Positions 1 through 11,784 of a stretch of DNA of 64,000 nucleotides are shown here, piece after piece (position 1 is the first letter of the stretch; every line of letters begins with the position of its first letter). The stretch is from Ahaetulla prasina (taxonomy: Eukaryota > Chordata > Lepidosauria > Squamata > Colubridae). The stretch is from NCBI RefSeq assembly GCF_028640845.1, contig NC_080546.1:75767551-75831550 (forward strand), written 5' to 3'. The notes below the pieces were generated by a model that searched no databases, was not told where the DNA came from, and worked only from the letters and a program-made list of their open reading frames with translations. The translations under genes and the position numbers were made by a program.

Positions 1-17
1 ATGTAAATGAATGTACA

Positions 18-1625
18 TTTTATTTTTTATTTATTTATTTTATTTATTTATTATTTAGATTTTTATACCGCCCTTCTCCCAAAGGAGTCAGGGCGGTGTA
101 CAGCCAGAATAAAAACAGTACAATATACAAATTAAGACAAAAGTTAAAATAACATATTCTATAAATGGCCGAAAATTTAAAACTGTCAAATTTGACCCAT
201 AAAATTCATAAAAATACCCCAATTACAATTATTAAAATTCAAAATTTTTTAAAATTAAGCCAGTCCCGCTTGGATAAACAAGTGCGTTTTCAATTCACGG
301 CAAAAGGTCCGAAGGTCAGGTAATTGACGCAAACCAGGGGGAAGTTCGTTCCAGAGGGTAGGTGCTCCAACAGAGAAGGCCCTTCCCCTGGAGGCCGCCA
401 GCCGACATTGCTTGGTGGACAGCACCCTGAGAAGACCGTCTCTGTGTGAGCGTACAGGTTGATGGGAGGCATGAGGTAACAGCAGGCGGTCCCGTAAGTA
501 CCCGGGCCCTAAGCTATGGAGCGCTTTAAAGGTGGTAACCAACACCTTGAAGCGCACCTGAAAGACCACAGGTAGCCAGTGCAGACTGCGCAGGAGCAGT
601 GTTACATGGAAGCAACGTGTGGCTCCTTCAATCACCCGTGCAGCTGCATTCTGAACTAACTGAAGCCTCCGAGTGTACTTCAGGGGTAGCCCCATGTAGA
701 GAGCATTGCAATAATCCAGACAAGAAGTGACAAGAGCGTGAGTGACCGTGCATAAGGCATCCCGGTCAAGGAAGGGGCGCAACTGGCGAACCAGGCGGAC
801 CTGGTAAAAAGCTCTCCTGGAGACGGCCGCCAAATGGACTTCAAACGACAGCCGTCCATCCAGGAGAACGCCCAAGTTGCGCACCCTTTCTGTTGGGGCC
901 AATGACTCGCCCCCAACAGTCAGCTGCGGTTGCAGCTGACTGTACCGGGGTGCCGGCATCCACAGCCACTCCATCTTGGAGGGACTGAGCTTGAATCTGT
1001 TTCTCCCCATCCAGACCCGTACGGCTTCCAGGCACCGGGATAGCACTTCGACAGCTTCGTTGGGGTGGCCCAGGGTGGAAAAGTACAGCTGCGTATCGTC
1101 AGCGTACAGCTGGTAACTCACCCCAAAGCCACTGATGACCTCGCCCAATGGCTTCATATAGATGTTGAACAGGAGAGGCGAGAGAATCGACCCCTGAGGC
1201 ACCTTACAAGTAAGGCGCCTCGCGGTCGATCTCTGCCCTCCTGTCAACACCGTCTGCGACTGATCAGAGAGATAGGAGGAGAACCACCGATAAACGGTGC
1301 CTCCCACTCCCAAACTCTCCAGCCGGTGCAGCAGGATACCATGGTCGATGGTATCAAAAGCCACTGAGAGATCTAACAGGGCAGAGGAACAACCCCTATC
1401 CCTGGCCCTCCAGAGGTCATCCACCAACACGACCAAAGCTGTCTCCGTACTATATCCAGACCGGAAGCCGGACTGGAACGGGTCCAGATAGATAGCTTCA
1501 TCCAGGTACTGGGGAAGCTGCCATGCCACCGCACTCTCTACAACCTTCACCACAAAGCAAAGGTTGGAGACTGGACGATAATTTCCCAAAATAGCTGGGT
1601 CCAGGGAAGGCTTGAAACACATGTA
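18..1625 (-). mobile_element. L2-like (CR1/L2 group) LINE, 5'-truncated
   Basis: Read on the minus strand this is the 3' half of a non-LTR retrotransposon: reverse transcriptase, C-terminal region, then a 3' end holding the stem-loop ACCGCCCT...AGGGCGGT (about 70-105) and an (AAAT)n tail instead of poly-A. The same 3' end recurs at 26.8, 35.3, 39.3, 43.3, 47.3, 49.5 and 51.4 kb. The 5' end is lost just upstream of the PSLDPAILGNYRPVS motif near 1613. A weak target duplication (TGTACA at 12-17 and 1628-1633) is possible but lies in low-complexity sequence. Family placement (CR1/L2 group) rests on recognising the reverse transcriptase; the exact family name is not certain. Confidence 0.9.
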
Positions 1626-1685
1626 CGTGTACAAGAATGAAGACATTACAAAAGAGAAAATTGATTTGATTAGTATGACCATCAA
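255..1685 (-). pseudogene. LINE ORF2 fragment, reverse transcriptase (476 codons open)
   Basis: The open frame encodes the reverse-transcriptase domain of the L2-like LINE, the enzyme that copies LINE RNA at the nicked target. The first 24 or so residues, including the Met, come from flanking DNA, so this is not a natural protein. Visible motifs: NYRPVSNL (35-42), GFRSGYSTETALV (73-85), box A LLDLSVAFDTIDH (103-115), PQGSILSPLLF (163-173) and the catalytic YADD (194-197). The natural C-terminus (LKTHLFIQAGLA) and stop are present. Relative to the other copies here two residues are missing before LLDLS (SSALLDLS against [10 protein letters not shown]), a 6-bp deletion. The endonuclease domain is absent, so it cannot act alone. 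It is the least broken reverse transcriptase in the window. Confidence 0.88.
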
Positions 1686-2318
1686 CCCGACAGGTTTGTG
1701 GCTGAAGAAATTTTTGCTGGCTGAATGTTGGTTTTCAATAAATAGACAGGCAGAAATTTCATAGTCTATATTCTTCTCTCTAGAAAGATATATATATATA
1801 TAGGAGGTCAGAGGTTATAGTGTGAGTGTTGCTGAAAAAAATGGACAGATCCTATTTAAGCTAAAATAAAACCAAAATTATGTCTTCTGTTCACTTTTTC
1901 CTACAGTTTTCCTACTATTTGGCATGTATAACATTTAAAAGGCTGCATGACCCTATTTCAAAGAGTGAAAGAAGAGTGACTTGCTTAAAAAGGGAAAGCA
2001 ATCTTAGCTAAGAATTGATGTCAGCTATATTTCAGTTCACCTTTTCCACCCATGCTTTTTATCACTATAAGAAGCTTGCTTAAAAAACTGTTTTCCCTCT
2101 TTCCCTCTTTCCCTCTTCCTGTCTAGGCTTTAAGATACCATATTTTCTATAATTAATGCTGAGAAATTAGATATTTGAAATGTTTTGACTATTACGTACG
2201 TGAATCATTGGCAATAGTTTTATATCTTTTTATTTTTCATGTCAGCTTATTTGATATTGTCAAAAATCGATAAACTTTTAAAATATCTATACTACTATTA
2301 TATGTATATTTATATTTA
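1640..2318. other. No recognised feature
   Basis: AT-rich sequence with a short (TA)n at about 1789-1802 and a CCCTCTTT triplication near 2094-2117. I recognise no gene or repeat family. Confidence 0.5.
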
Positions 2319-2342
2319 TACACACACACACACACACATATT

Positions 2343-2388
<46 letters not shown>
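2319..2388. repeat. (CA)n microsatellite
   Basis: Two runs of CA dinucleotides are interrupted by one TATTTATA unit. The frame it leaves open is a product of the repeat. Confidence 0.95.
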
Positions 2389-2392
<4 letters not shown>

Positions 2393-2521
2393 TAAACAGC
2401 CTTTATTGTGTGTATTTGAGTTGTATTAAAGTTAGGTAATGCAAATAATACAATGATAATTAAAGCATCAATTTAATGAAATGGGTTTTTATGCAAAAAT
2501 CACACAGTACACAGTATAAAG

Positions 2522-2840
2522 TTAAAGGTAAAGGTTGCCCTCGCACATATGTGCTAGTCAATCCCTACTCTAGAGGGCAGTGCTCATCTCCGTCTCCGTG
2601 GTCATGTGGCTTGCATGACTAAATGGCAAAGGTGCATGGAATGCTGTTACCTTCCCACCAAAGGTGGTCCCTATTTTTCTACTTGCATTTTTTACATGCT
2701 TTCGAACTGCTAGGTTGGCAGAAGCTGGGGCAAGTAACAGGAGCTCACCCCATTATGTGGTGCTAGGGATTCGAACCGCTGAACTGCTGACCTTTCGATC
2801 GACAAACTCAGTGTCTTAGCCATTGAGCCACCACTTCCCT
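2522..2840 (-). mobile_element. Sauria SINE
   Basis: On the minus strand the element runs from a tRNA-like head (A-box region TGGTGGCTCAATGGCTAAG, B-box region GGTTCGAATCCCTAG) through the body containing GGTGAGCTCCTGTTACTTG to the BovB-type tail, seen here as AAAGGTAAAGGTTG on the plus strand. This is the known squamate Sauria SINE, which relies on BovB LINE enzymes. Part of the 3' body is missing near 2580-2600. Confidence 0.9.
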
Positions 2841-2844
2841 TTTA

Positions 2845-4000
2845 GTACACAGTATACTTTTATTTTAATGCCTAGCACAAAATATACCTGTATATATTAT
2901 GGCCAAATCTAGCCACTTCACAAAGAAGTGTTGTGACAAGATCTCTTCCTCTTCTTCCAAAACATCTACAAAATATCATTCTTGCTCTTGAAGACGGCAT
3001 TTTGCAGACAGATGTCTTAAATATTCCAAATCCACCCAGTTGGTCTCAACCCTCTAAGTATCCAGAGTTGAGTCAACTACAAATTAAGTGAACCCAGGTG
3101 CCTGCAACACAATTCTGGCCCTGAACTACAAGATCCTTAGCAAATTCTGAAACTTTGGGGAATTTGAATGAAATCTCTCTTACATGCAAATATCAGAATA
3201 ACAAAAGTACTGCACTTTTGTAACTCAAGCTTTGCTTCTTTGGGGCATGTATGCAATGCATACTTTCATGCCCCAGCATATAACTTTTATATACTCTCTA
3301 GCCCCATTTAGTGGCCAGAGGGACAAACATACCCCAACATACCCTCTTTATATACTGTTGTTGCTCTCTAGCCCCATCTAGTGGCTGGAGAGACAAATAC
3401 CAATTATATTGTTTGAAGCTGACCCAACCCCTTTATCCATCAGCCCGCACCCTCAAAACAAGTGCATGCTGGGAAGACAAACTCCAATTCCTTTAGCATT
3501 TGGAGAAGTCAGAGGCACAAAGAAGCATCTATCTTAATCTGTGGCACATGATTCAAGGACAAACCCACAAGCAACACACAGAGCATAGCTGGTGAGCTTT
3601 AGATTGATTATATTTATTGATTGTTATGTTCAGCAGTAACTCAATACTGTTTATCATGTATTTCGTTGTCATTGCATGTATTCCTATTTTCCCCAGTTTC
3701 ACCATATCCTGTTCTTTCAATAAAGCATTCAGATCTATGCACACAGGATCTGTTTCATTGGAGAATAGGTGGGTTTAACTGCATGTCAAGCTGCACACAG
3801 ACTAATGTGTAGTGAGGAAAGAACACATACAAAGAAGAAGGGTCAGACTTACATTGGTTTTACTCAGTCTGGCCCCCTTTGCTCCATCATCAATGCCATT
3901 GCATACTATCAATCTGATTATTAGTCTAAATTCCTTCAAAATTCCACTATTCAGTTCCAAATAAAAGAGTTAACTTGCCTGAAATAATTTATGAACAATA
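2845..4000. other. No gene recognised; contains a local repeat pair
   Basis: Mostly unrecognised sequence. At 3289-3336 and 3342-3395 a short segment is repeated: TCTAGCCCCAT, then TAGTGGC, then GACAAA, each preceded by TTTATATACT. It may be a decayed tandem duplication inside an old element. No supported coding frame. Confidence 0.4.
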
Positions 4001-4008
4001 ATTTACTG

Positions 4009-4280
4009 CAGTGGTGAAATCCAATTTTTTTTTTACTACCGGTTCTGTGGGCACGGCTTGGTGGCCGTGGTATGGCTTGGTGGCCATGGTTTGGTGGCCG
4101 TGGCAGGGAAGGATACTGCAAAATCTCCATTCCCATCCCACGCTGGGGCCAGCCAGAGGTGGTATTTGCCAGTTCTCCAAACTACTCAAAATGTCTGCTA
4201 CCAGTTCTCTGAACTGCTCAAAATTTCCACTACCGGTTCTCCAGAACCTGTCAGAACCTGCTGGATTTTTTTCAATCCTG
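4009..4280. mobile_element. Non-autonomous hAT element (ACCGGTT family), perfect 8-bp TSD
   Basis: The element begins CAGTGGTGAAATCC and ends in CAATCCTG, and is flanked by the identical 8-bp duplication ATTTACTG at 4001-4008 and 4281-4288. Eight-base duplications and CAG...CTG ends are hAT hallmarks. The interior has TACTACCGGTTCTGTGGGC and a second internal terminus-like block (CCAGAGGTGGTATTTGCC), shared with the elements at 21.6, 22.2, 31.1 and 61.5 kb. No transposase is encoded. Confidence 0.9.
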
Positions 4281-4288
4281 ATTTACTG

Positions 4289-6060
4289 AAAGAATTTATT
4301 GACTTCCCTCTCTATCTTTGCTCATTTCCAGAGAGCCTGCCTGATATTGCATCATACTAGGTTTTTTTTCTGTCTAAATTACAGTTACTCTGCTTCATTT
4401 CCCCATCTTTTTTCTTTAAAAAAATGTCAAATGTTTTTATTCACATGTTCTAAGCTCCCCAATCAGTAGGCATTGGTTATTTGTATTGCTTGCAATACAA
4501 TGTTAGAAAAATATGAATATTGGTGTATAATTGTGTTCTGCTTCACAGATTGGTTCAAAACAAGTTAGATGAGTATGCAATCATAGGCAAACCCACAAAT
4601 TTTCTTATCCATGTAATATAATTAGGATTTTCAAGTATATTTTGCAGTTCTGTTTTAATCTTACTCTTTTCAAGAATCATTCTTTTCTTATTCTTATTAA
4701 ATCACTGACTGTAGAATAACATGGGCACAAAACAGAAATGGACACTGACTAGAGTACAATGGATCCAGGCACATTTCCTCTATATTCTGTGGGTGAATTA
4801 TTTCATATGACATAAGCATAACTCTTCTGAGGGGAAAAAAGGTAATAATCTATGAATACCACACCGGGAATGATATAATTTTTAAGCATAAATTGCCTCA
4901 CCACTTTAACAATTATCAGTTAATGAAAAATTAGATTGCTGATGGCCAATGTAGGCAGTACTAAACAAAGCATATGCAGGCATCAATGATAGCTGCATTA
5001 AATGCAGATATATGACACACTGGGAATGGTTTTATATAAAATATTAATCAGACTGCATTTCTGCACCACCTACTTCTCCCATCTCAGCAAGATAGCTTAA
5101 CAGCTAACAACTTGTAGATCAGCCTGACTATGGTAGAAAACCGAAGATTATTTTGACAGGTACAATATGTGTTGAATCCAGGAAGGGCTCCCAGTATATT
5201 GCTTGGCAGGGTAATTTGGCTGAAAATGAGGAAAATATGTTTTTTCTTTCACCTTAAATTTCATCTGTTTTTCCTAATGCTATATTTTAAGCATTGTGAC
5301 TCCAAACTCTGCTGTGATACTTTTAAACAACATTCCTTTTTTCCCTCCTATGAATTTTGAAATAATTCAAATTATGTTATCATCATCCGAAAACTTGTAA
5401 CTTGGAATAATAATAATGTTAATAATTTTGGTCCAGTTTTCACATGCCATCAGTTGTCTTATCCTCACAATTTTGTTTTCTGGGAAGCTATTGCTTTGCA
5501 AGACTCCCTTAGGAAGCATCTTTCTTGAAGATTTCTTCACACATTTTATAATGGCAAATGCAAGTTTAAACACTGAATCCAAACTTGTCAACTGGGATCA
5601 TTATTCAATCACAGTCGCCTCTCCAATACACAGTGGATATCTTTTCAAGCACATTCTGGTCACACATTTCATTTTCATAAAAAAACAAAAACAAAACCCA
5701 CTTACTTGCCCACCTAAAAATATCTTTCAATGGGAGACTGTCACTTCTACACCAAATTCCCTAGACATCCCCTGATGTAGATGTCATCTCTATTGTTCTG
5801 AGCCACATAAAAATGGCAATTCATAGGTTGTTGTTAGCTACATGTTATGATTCAGTGAACTGTGATAACAAAACAAAAATCTCAGACATGAGGTTTATAG
5901 AAAATGAACGTGTTTCAGGGAAAATAAAATATTCCACAAGATGACATGGATAAGGAGGAACAATATTAGAAAGTATGTACAAATAATTGGGCTACTTGAA
6001 AACCCCAAAAGAAAAATAAATCTCTATCTGCTTGAATAAATATCTAGGGGTTTTTTTTCC
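4289..6060. other. No recognised feature
   Basis: AT-rich sequence without recognisable protein similarity or repeat family. The open frame at 5416-5775 has no recognisable domain and is judged fortuitous. Confidence 0.5.
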
Positions 6061-6610
6061 TCAATTTTTTTTCCTCCCAAAACAAAAATCTACTCAAGCA
6101 CACCATAACATAACATAATGGATCTAAAAACATAATTATCATTTATGATGAAAATTTTGGAAAGGAAATAGGGAAGAATAGAAGGAGTATAAATTCTGAA
6201 TATGGGACAGTCCCTTGTTGGAGTCATATCATCCTGGGGGACAGTCATATGTAAAAAAGATTTCACAGAAATTTGTGGAGTTACAAAAATTGATAGTATG
6301 AAAAAGAATCTTGGGTAATTATAAATTGAAACAGGATTAAACAAGTGCGTATAAGCACAAATTGTTGCAAAAATGAGGTTTAGAGAAAGATATTGTAAGT
6401 ATATTGTTTCCTTATTGTATTTATCTATTGTAATACCTAGTAAAAAAAGTTCTGCCTTTAATTCTATATTTTGCATTAACATTTCCTCCAGCCATTGCTT
6501 TATCCGGTGTCAAAAGTCTCTGGTTTTCAAGCATTCCCATCAGATATGATAAAAGATCCCTAACACCGCCTCACATTTCTAACACATCGATTCTAGCCTC
6601 TTTAAATTCT
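6060..6610 (-). pseudogene. L1 LINE ORF2 fragment
   Basis: Read on the minus strand from 6610, the translation gives FYHI-WECLKTRDF, then IKQWLEEM, IELKAELFLLG and DKYNKE. This is the region downstream of the reverse transcriptase in vertebrate L1 ORF2 (the cysteine/WWEC area). Stops interrupt it; 6090-6482 is the longest open piece (130 codons). Assignment to L1 is from recalled family patterns. Confidence 0.7.
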
Positions 6611-6900
6611 TTAAGTCTACCGTCGTCATATTTTCCCTTATCCACTTCTTCTCCTTTCCCACTTTCCTTTTCTTTAGTTAGAGGTTCCTTTACTTCCATA
6701 GCTTGAGCTCTTACTGCACCTTCTTCTCTTAACTCTCTTCTAACTCTTCATCACTACCAAAATGCTGTCTATAAAACTCTTCTGCTTTATCTATCAAGTC
6801 TAATCTGAATCTTTTCTCCTGCCATGACACCATAATTCCTTCAAGTGTTAACCATCTAAAATTAATGTTTTGTCTTGTCAATTGGAAGTTAGGTATTGGT
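6611..6900 (-). pseudogene. Probable L1 coding fragment (ORF1-like)
   Basis: The minus-strand translation is rich in Glu and Lys (EVKEPLTKEKESGKGEE, then DGRLKEFKEARIDVLEM) and abuts the L1 ORF2 piece on the same strand. A charged sequence like this fits L1 ORF1 or the region between the frames, but I cannot prove it by eye. Confidence 0.4.
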
Positions 6901-6904
6901 AAGG

Positions 6905-7320
6905 CTTGGTAAAAGTATTACATATTCTAACGGCAGCAAGACTGGCCTTTATTTATGCTGAAATGGACAGGTTGACGTTGGAACTCAAAGATAAGAGCGA
7001 AAGAGAATAATACGAAATATGAAATAAATTATACTATTGGTTGGAGAGGAGAAAGAATGTTGGGATAAAGGATTATTGATGAACTGAAAGTTTAGAAATT
7101 TATATGCTAGTTTCTTGAAAGAGATAAGAATGAAATTGTTATGGATGTAAGTTCTATAGACGTAAGAATTTTTGTGTTTGAATTGTGAAACAAGGTATAT
7201 ATTTGTATAACATAAAGGAATTGTATTAGTTGTAAGGTAAAATGTGACAGAAATGTCTAAACCGGAAATGTCAAACCATGTCCAATGTTTTTAATTGTAT
7301 TATTAATAAAAATTAAAAAA
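6905..7320 (+). mobile_element. L1 LINE 3' end, 5'-truncated
   Basis: The plus strand encodes AEMDRLTLELKDKSERE (about 6956-7008), the conserved C-terminal segment of L1 ORF2, followed by a 3' untranslated region ending in TTAATAAAAATTAAAAAAG. It lies head-to-head with the minus-strand L1 pieces just before it. Confidence 0.75.
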
Positions 7321-7489
7321 GAAAGACATTGTATAATCTATAAGTGGAAATGAAATAGTTGCAAAATATAGTCAAAGAAAATAGAGACTAAACCAAACAA
7401 TGAATATTGTTAGAATTTTTTAAAAGAGTTATGGAAGTGGTTTAAAAATAAATTCGAATTAAAAATAAAAGTGATGAAGTAATTTGGAA

Positions 7490-8310
7490 TGAAACTAAAA
7501 TGAAATAATACTGGAAGAAGTGTTTTATAGATCAGCACGAATATAGTGATATGTCAAAGAGTAATGAAGGTTGGAGATGTTTGTGTCTCCAAAAGTGGAT
7601 GAAAATAATAAAATCTTTTTGAAAATTAAAAATTGATAAAGTTGTAAGAGTAGAGGAATAAATTGAGACATGCTAAAATATAAATGTGTTTGCTCATGTG
7701 TGGCTGTATAACTTGTTTAACATGTCTAAAGATTGTATCTGTGCTTGGTGATTGGAAATCAAGCTTCCCTATGCATAGCATAAAGTAGCAAGAGTGAATG
7801 CAAAATTTATAGAAGAATAATTTTCTCGTTCGCTTGTAGTTATCTTTGCAGAATTCTGATTTGAAAGATTTGACATAGGAAAATGAGTAAAAATTTGGAA
7901 ATCAATGCCACTTTCTGTTAGGCAAGCAGCATATGTGCAGATAAACGATTGCTTTAGTGACAATGACAAAGGCACCAATTCTTGGGAGAAAACAATGGAA
8001 AACCACATGGATAGAAAATATAAAATATTGACAATATAGTGCCAGTTGATGGATTCCCCGGGTTGGATGGCATCCAACATGCTACCGAGGAAAAACTGAG
8101 AACCTTTTAGACTACTAATGGCTAGATTAGAGCCTAGATGCTGAGTATATATTAAGGGAATCTGGCTTCAAACAAGATGAATGTGGTTTAGAATTGGAGG
8201 AAGAAAATCAATAGCTTGAACTGTGTTGATAGTATTATTTTGATAGCTGAAAATGCAAGTATTCTGCTAGCCTAGTTCTACTAATAAAATCAAGGAGCAC
8301 AGTGAAAAAA
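7490..8310. repeat. Tandem duplication, copy 1 (821 bp)
   Basis: The sequence from TGAAACTAAAATG to CAAGGAGCACAGTG recurs 821 bp later in the same order. By eye the two copies are almost identical, including the same 103-codon minus-strand open frame (7769-8080), which I do not regard as a gene. Confidence 0.95.
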
Positions 8311-9130
8311 TGAAACTAAAATGAAATAATACTGGAAGAAGTGTTTTATAGATCAGCACGAATATAGTGATATGTCAAAGAGTAATGAAGGTTGGAGATG
8401 TTTGTGTCTCCAAAAGTGGATGAAAATAATAAAATCTTTTTGAAAATTAAAAATTGATAAAGTTGTAAGAGTAGAGGAATAAATTGAGACATGCTAAAAT
8501 ATAAATGTGTTTGCTCATGTGTGGCTGTATAACTTGTTTAACATGTCTAAAGATTGTATCTGTGCTTGGTGATTGGAAATCAAGCTTCCCTATGCATAGC
8601 ATAAAGTAGCAAGAGTGAATGCAAAATTTATAGAAGAATAATTTTCTCGTTCGCTTGTAGTTATCTTTGCAGAATTCTGATTTGAAAGATTTGACATAGG
8701 AAAATGAGTAAAAATTTGGAAATCAATGCCACTTTCTGTTAGGCAAGCAGCATATGTGCAGATAAACGATTGCTTTAGTGACAATGACAAAGGCACCAAT
8801 TCTTGGGAGAAAACAATGGAAAACCACATGGATAGAAAATATAAAATATTGACAATATAGTGCCAGTTGATGGATTCCCCGGGTTGGATGGCATCCAACA
8901 TGCTACCGAGGAAAAACTGAGAACCTTTTAGACTACTAATGGCTAGATTAGAGCCTAGATGCTGAGTATATATTAAGGGAATCTGGCTTCAAACAAGATG
9001 AATGTGGTTTAGAATTGGAGGAAGAAAATCAATAGCTTGAACTGTGTTGATAGTATTATTTTGATAGCTGAAAATGCAAGTATTCTGCTAGCCTAGTTCT
9101 ACTAATAAAATCAAGGAGCACAGTGAAAAA
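8311..9130. repeat. Tandem duplication, copy 2
   Basis: Second copy of the 821-bp unit. Copy 2 continues into more BovB sequence at its right edge, whereas copy 1 has TTGGAATGAAAC at its left edge. Confidence 0.95.
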
Positions 9131-9943
9131 AATGAGACTAAAATTAAATAAAATATAAAGAAGAGCAAATTAGTGAGAACAGATATCGTAACAGCCTTAA
9201 GAGTTGACAATGAAGGTAATAGTAACCTCTATTTTTTAGGATCAACCATTAATAGTAGAGGAAGTAGCACTTGATAGAATAGCCATGAAGATCTTAGAAC
9301 GTATATTCAGATGTGTAATATGTCTATACTGACAAAGACCAGAATTATGAAAGTGGTGGTATTCCTTATAACACTTTGTGGTAAAACTTGAACTTTGAAG
9401 AAACAGGATAGAAAGAGTCTTGATGCTTTTGAATTCTGGTGTTGAAGAAGACTTCTGAGAATGCCATGAGCAGACAATAAAACAAATCAGTGAATCAACA
9501 AAAGAAACAAATCAACCCAGAGTTCTCACAGGCAAAAATGATCAGGATCAAATTATCAATACTTTGAATATATGATGTGAAGATGTAGCTCTCTAGAAAA
9601 GTTTACAGTGCAGACAAGGGTGGAAAAAAAGAAGATGACCATCAGCAAGTGGATAAACAGTTGAAATGGCAAGGAGTGCCTCATTGAAAGACTTGAAGAA
9701 TCAAATTAGCGGCAGATTACCATAGAAAATGTATGTGGTCAATAAAAGTAGACTCCAAGTTAATGGCACATAATGAAACATAATGGATATTGATTTAAAG
9801 AAGTGTGTTGATAGATTTGATTTCTAGAATGTTAGCAAGATATGAAGTAGGAAGTTGATTGCTGAATGCAATAAAGTATATTTTTATATACTTATATAAA
9901 TATATGATATATAAATATAATATTAATATAAATATAAATATTA

Positions 9944-10332
9944 TATTCATATCTTTGCGGATGACATAATGACTCAACACCACTGACTCAACACCACTGA
10001 CAATGCTGCTACTCTACAAAAAGACCTTGACTATGTGTCAGAATGGTCAAACAATTGGCAACCTCAAATCTCAACCAACAAATGCTCTGTCTTACACATT
10101 GGCAAAAAAAAAAAAAAATCAGAACACAAAATACAAGCTGAATGGATACGACCTAACAGACAATCCTCACTCTGTCAAAGACCTTGGAGTACTCATCTCA
10201 AATGATCTAAGTGCCAGAGCTCACTGTAACAGCATTGCTAGAAAAGCATTAAGAGTTGTTAATGTAATCTTGCATAGCTTCTTCTCCGGTAATATTGAAC
10301 TGCAAACTAGGGCATACAAAACTTTTGCCAGA
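9944..10332 (+). pseudogene. CR1/L3-like LINE reverse transcriptase, 5' part of split copy
   Basis: Translation gives the catalytic box FADD (about 9956), then LQKDLDYVSEWSNNW and SVKDLGVLISNDLS, typical of CR1/L3-group reverse transcriptase. The frame is cut at FARL by an L1 insertion and resumes at 11151. An (A)13 run near 10106 may cause a frameshift. Confidence 0.85.
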
Positions 10333-11150
10333 CTGAAGAAAAAAGACTTACCTACAATTGGAGAATGGATTAGTAAAGTATCAAATTTAGCAGAAATGGC
10401 AAAAATTTCTGCCTACTTGAAAGACTGTACACAAGAAAAATATATTTTGGAATGGAGAAAATGGATTGATTATATTCAAAATAAGTATCAGATTAAAAAA
10501 TATCAATTAGTTTTTGAGTGAAGTTAGGAATTGCTATGTATTAGTTTAAGAAAGAAGGGAATTGATAGTGTGATGGTGTGAAATGGAATATGTTTTATGT
10601 TATATTTTAGATTATGTTTGTTAGTTACAATACCCTGTATTCTGTTCTGGGAAGTCTCGGGGGGGAGGGGGAAATGGGGGAAGGGAAGATTATAAATTGA
10701 TTGATTGCCATTGTACAGGAATAATAGTAGAATTAAACAAGTTGGAATGGTGTAAAGTTGGGACTGCTCGGTAACCACTCCCGAAGGGAAAGGGTAAGGA
10801 AAGAGGAGTAAAGAAGGAAGAAAGTAGGTAGGCAGGTAGGTAGGTAGGAAAGAAGGGAGGGAGAAGAAAGGATAGGAGGAGAAGAAGAAGGAGAAGATAG
10901 AGGGTTAGAAAGGAGGGTAGTGAGAAGTGGGAAAGAGGTGGGGAAGTAGGAAAGCGAGGAGAAGGATGGTGGGGAAAGTCGAAGAAGGATGAGAAGGGTA
11001 GAAAGGATTAAGGGAGGGAGTGGCGGTCGAGGAGCCCTGATTGAGTATAATTTGAGTATAGGATCGATTGTTGGATAAGTGATTGTATTGTACACTGGTC
11101 AAATTGTGGGAATTATTATGGAAAATAAAAAATTTTGCCCTAAAAAAAAA
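10333..11150 (+). mobile_element. 5'-truncated L1 LINE inserted in an L3-like LINE, 12-bp TSD
   Basis: It begins GACTGAAGAAAAAAG and encodes the L1 ORF2 C-terminus (LPTIGEWISKVSNLAEMAK, ending at the stop near 10519-10521). It continues through a long G-rich/polypurine 3' untranslated region (about 10650-11030) and ends in a short A tail at 11142-11150. The host LINE sequence ACTTTTGCCAGA is duplicated on both sides (10321-10332 and from about 11152). That length of duplication and the A tail fit L1 target-primed insertion. Confidence 0.88.
10650..11035. repeat. Polypurine (G/A) tract in L1 3' UTR
   Basis: Almost unbroken purines with GGTAGGTAGG and GGGAGAAG motifs. G-rich tracts are common in L1 3' untranslated regions. 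The minus-strand frames across it are low-complexity artefacts. Confidence 0.8.
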
Positions 11151-11770
11151 CACTTTTGCCAGACCAGTTCTTGAATACAGCTCATCTGTCTGGAACCTGC
11201 ACTGCATATCAGAAATTAATACAATCGAACGAGTCCAGAGATATTTCACAAGAAGAGTCCTCCACTCCCCTGCTTGCAACAAAATACCTTATGCCACTAG
11301 ACTCAGAATTTTGGGCTTAGACAACTTAGAACTTCACCGTCTTTGGTCTGAGCAAAGCATAGTACATAAAATCATCTGCTTCAATCCTATCAGCCAATGA
11401 ATACTTCACTTCAACCCAAAAAATACAAGAGCACACAATAGATACAAACTCATGGTAAACCGATCCAAACTAGACCGCAGAAAATACGACTTCAGTAACA
11501 GAGTGGTCAGTGCCTGGGATGCACTACCTGACTTTGTGGTTTCTTCCCCAAATCCCCAAATCCCCAAATCTTTAACCTTAGACTGTCTACTCTACTGTAG
11601 ACCTCACTCCATTCCTAAGAGATCTGTAAGGGGCGTGCATAAGCGCATTAGCATGCTTACCATCCTTGTCCTAATGTTTTCTTTTATTCATATCCTTTTC
11701 ATGTATTTATAATTATGTTTATACCTGTATCTGTCATAAAATACATGCTTGTTGAAATAATACATATACA
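11151..11770 (+). pseudogene. CR1/L3-like LINE, 3' part of split copy
   Basis: Resumes the frame as FARPVLEYSSSVWNL and continues with IERVQRYFTRRVLH, then KLDRRKYDFSNRVVSAWD, the C-terminal part of L3-like ORF2. The stop near 11398 breaks the frame. The 3' region GGGGCGTGCATAAGCGC recurs at 33.3 kb (+) and 48.6 kb (-). Confidence 0.85.
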
Positions 11771-11784
11771 GTATATATGGTGAG

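Larger units (their letters stand above)
7490..9780 (+). mobile_element. Decayed BovB/RTE LINE fragment
   Basis: Plus-strand translation contains scattered BovB ORF2 signatures: RVDNEGN and a FLGSTIN-like block around 9195-9255, and DAFEFWC-stop-RRLLRMP around 9426-9467, matching the DAFELWCWRRLL motif of BovB. Many stops and frameshifts are present. An 821-bp stretch is tandemly duplicated inside it. The first few hundred bases of each copy are assigned less securely than the 3' part. Confidence 0.6.

Noticed and set aside
255..1685. 476-codon open frame as a host gene
   Set aside because: It is a LINE reverse transcriptase missing its endonuclease, and its first Met lies in flanking DNA.
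7769..8901. Two identical 103-codon minus-strand frames as a gene pair
   Set aside because: They are identical only because of the tandem duplication and run antisense to decayed BovB sequence.
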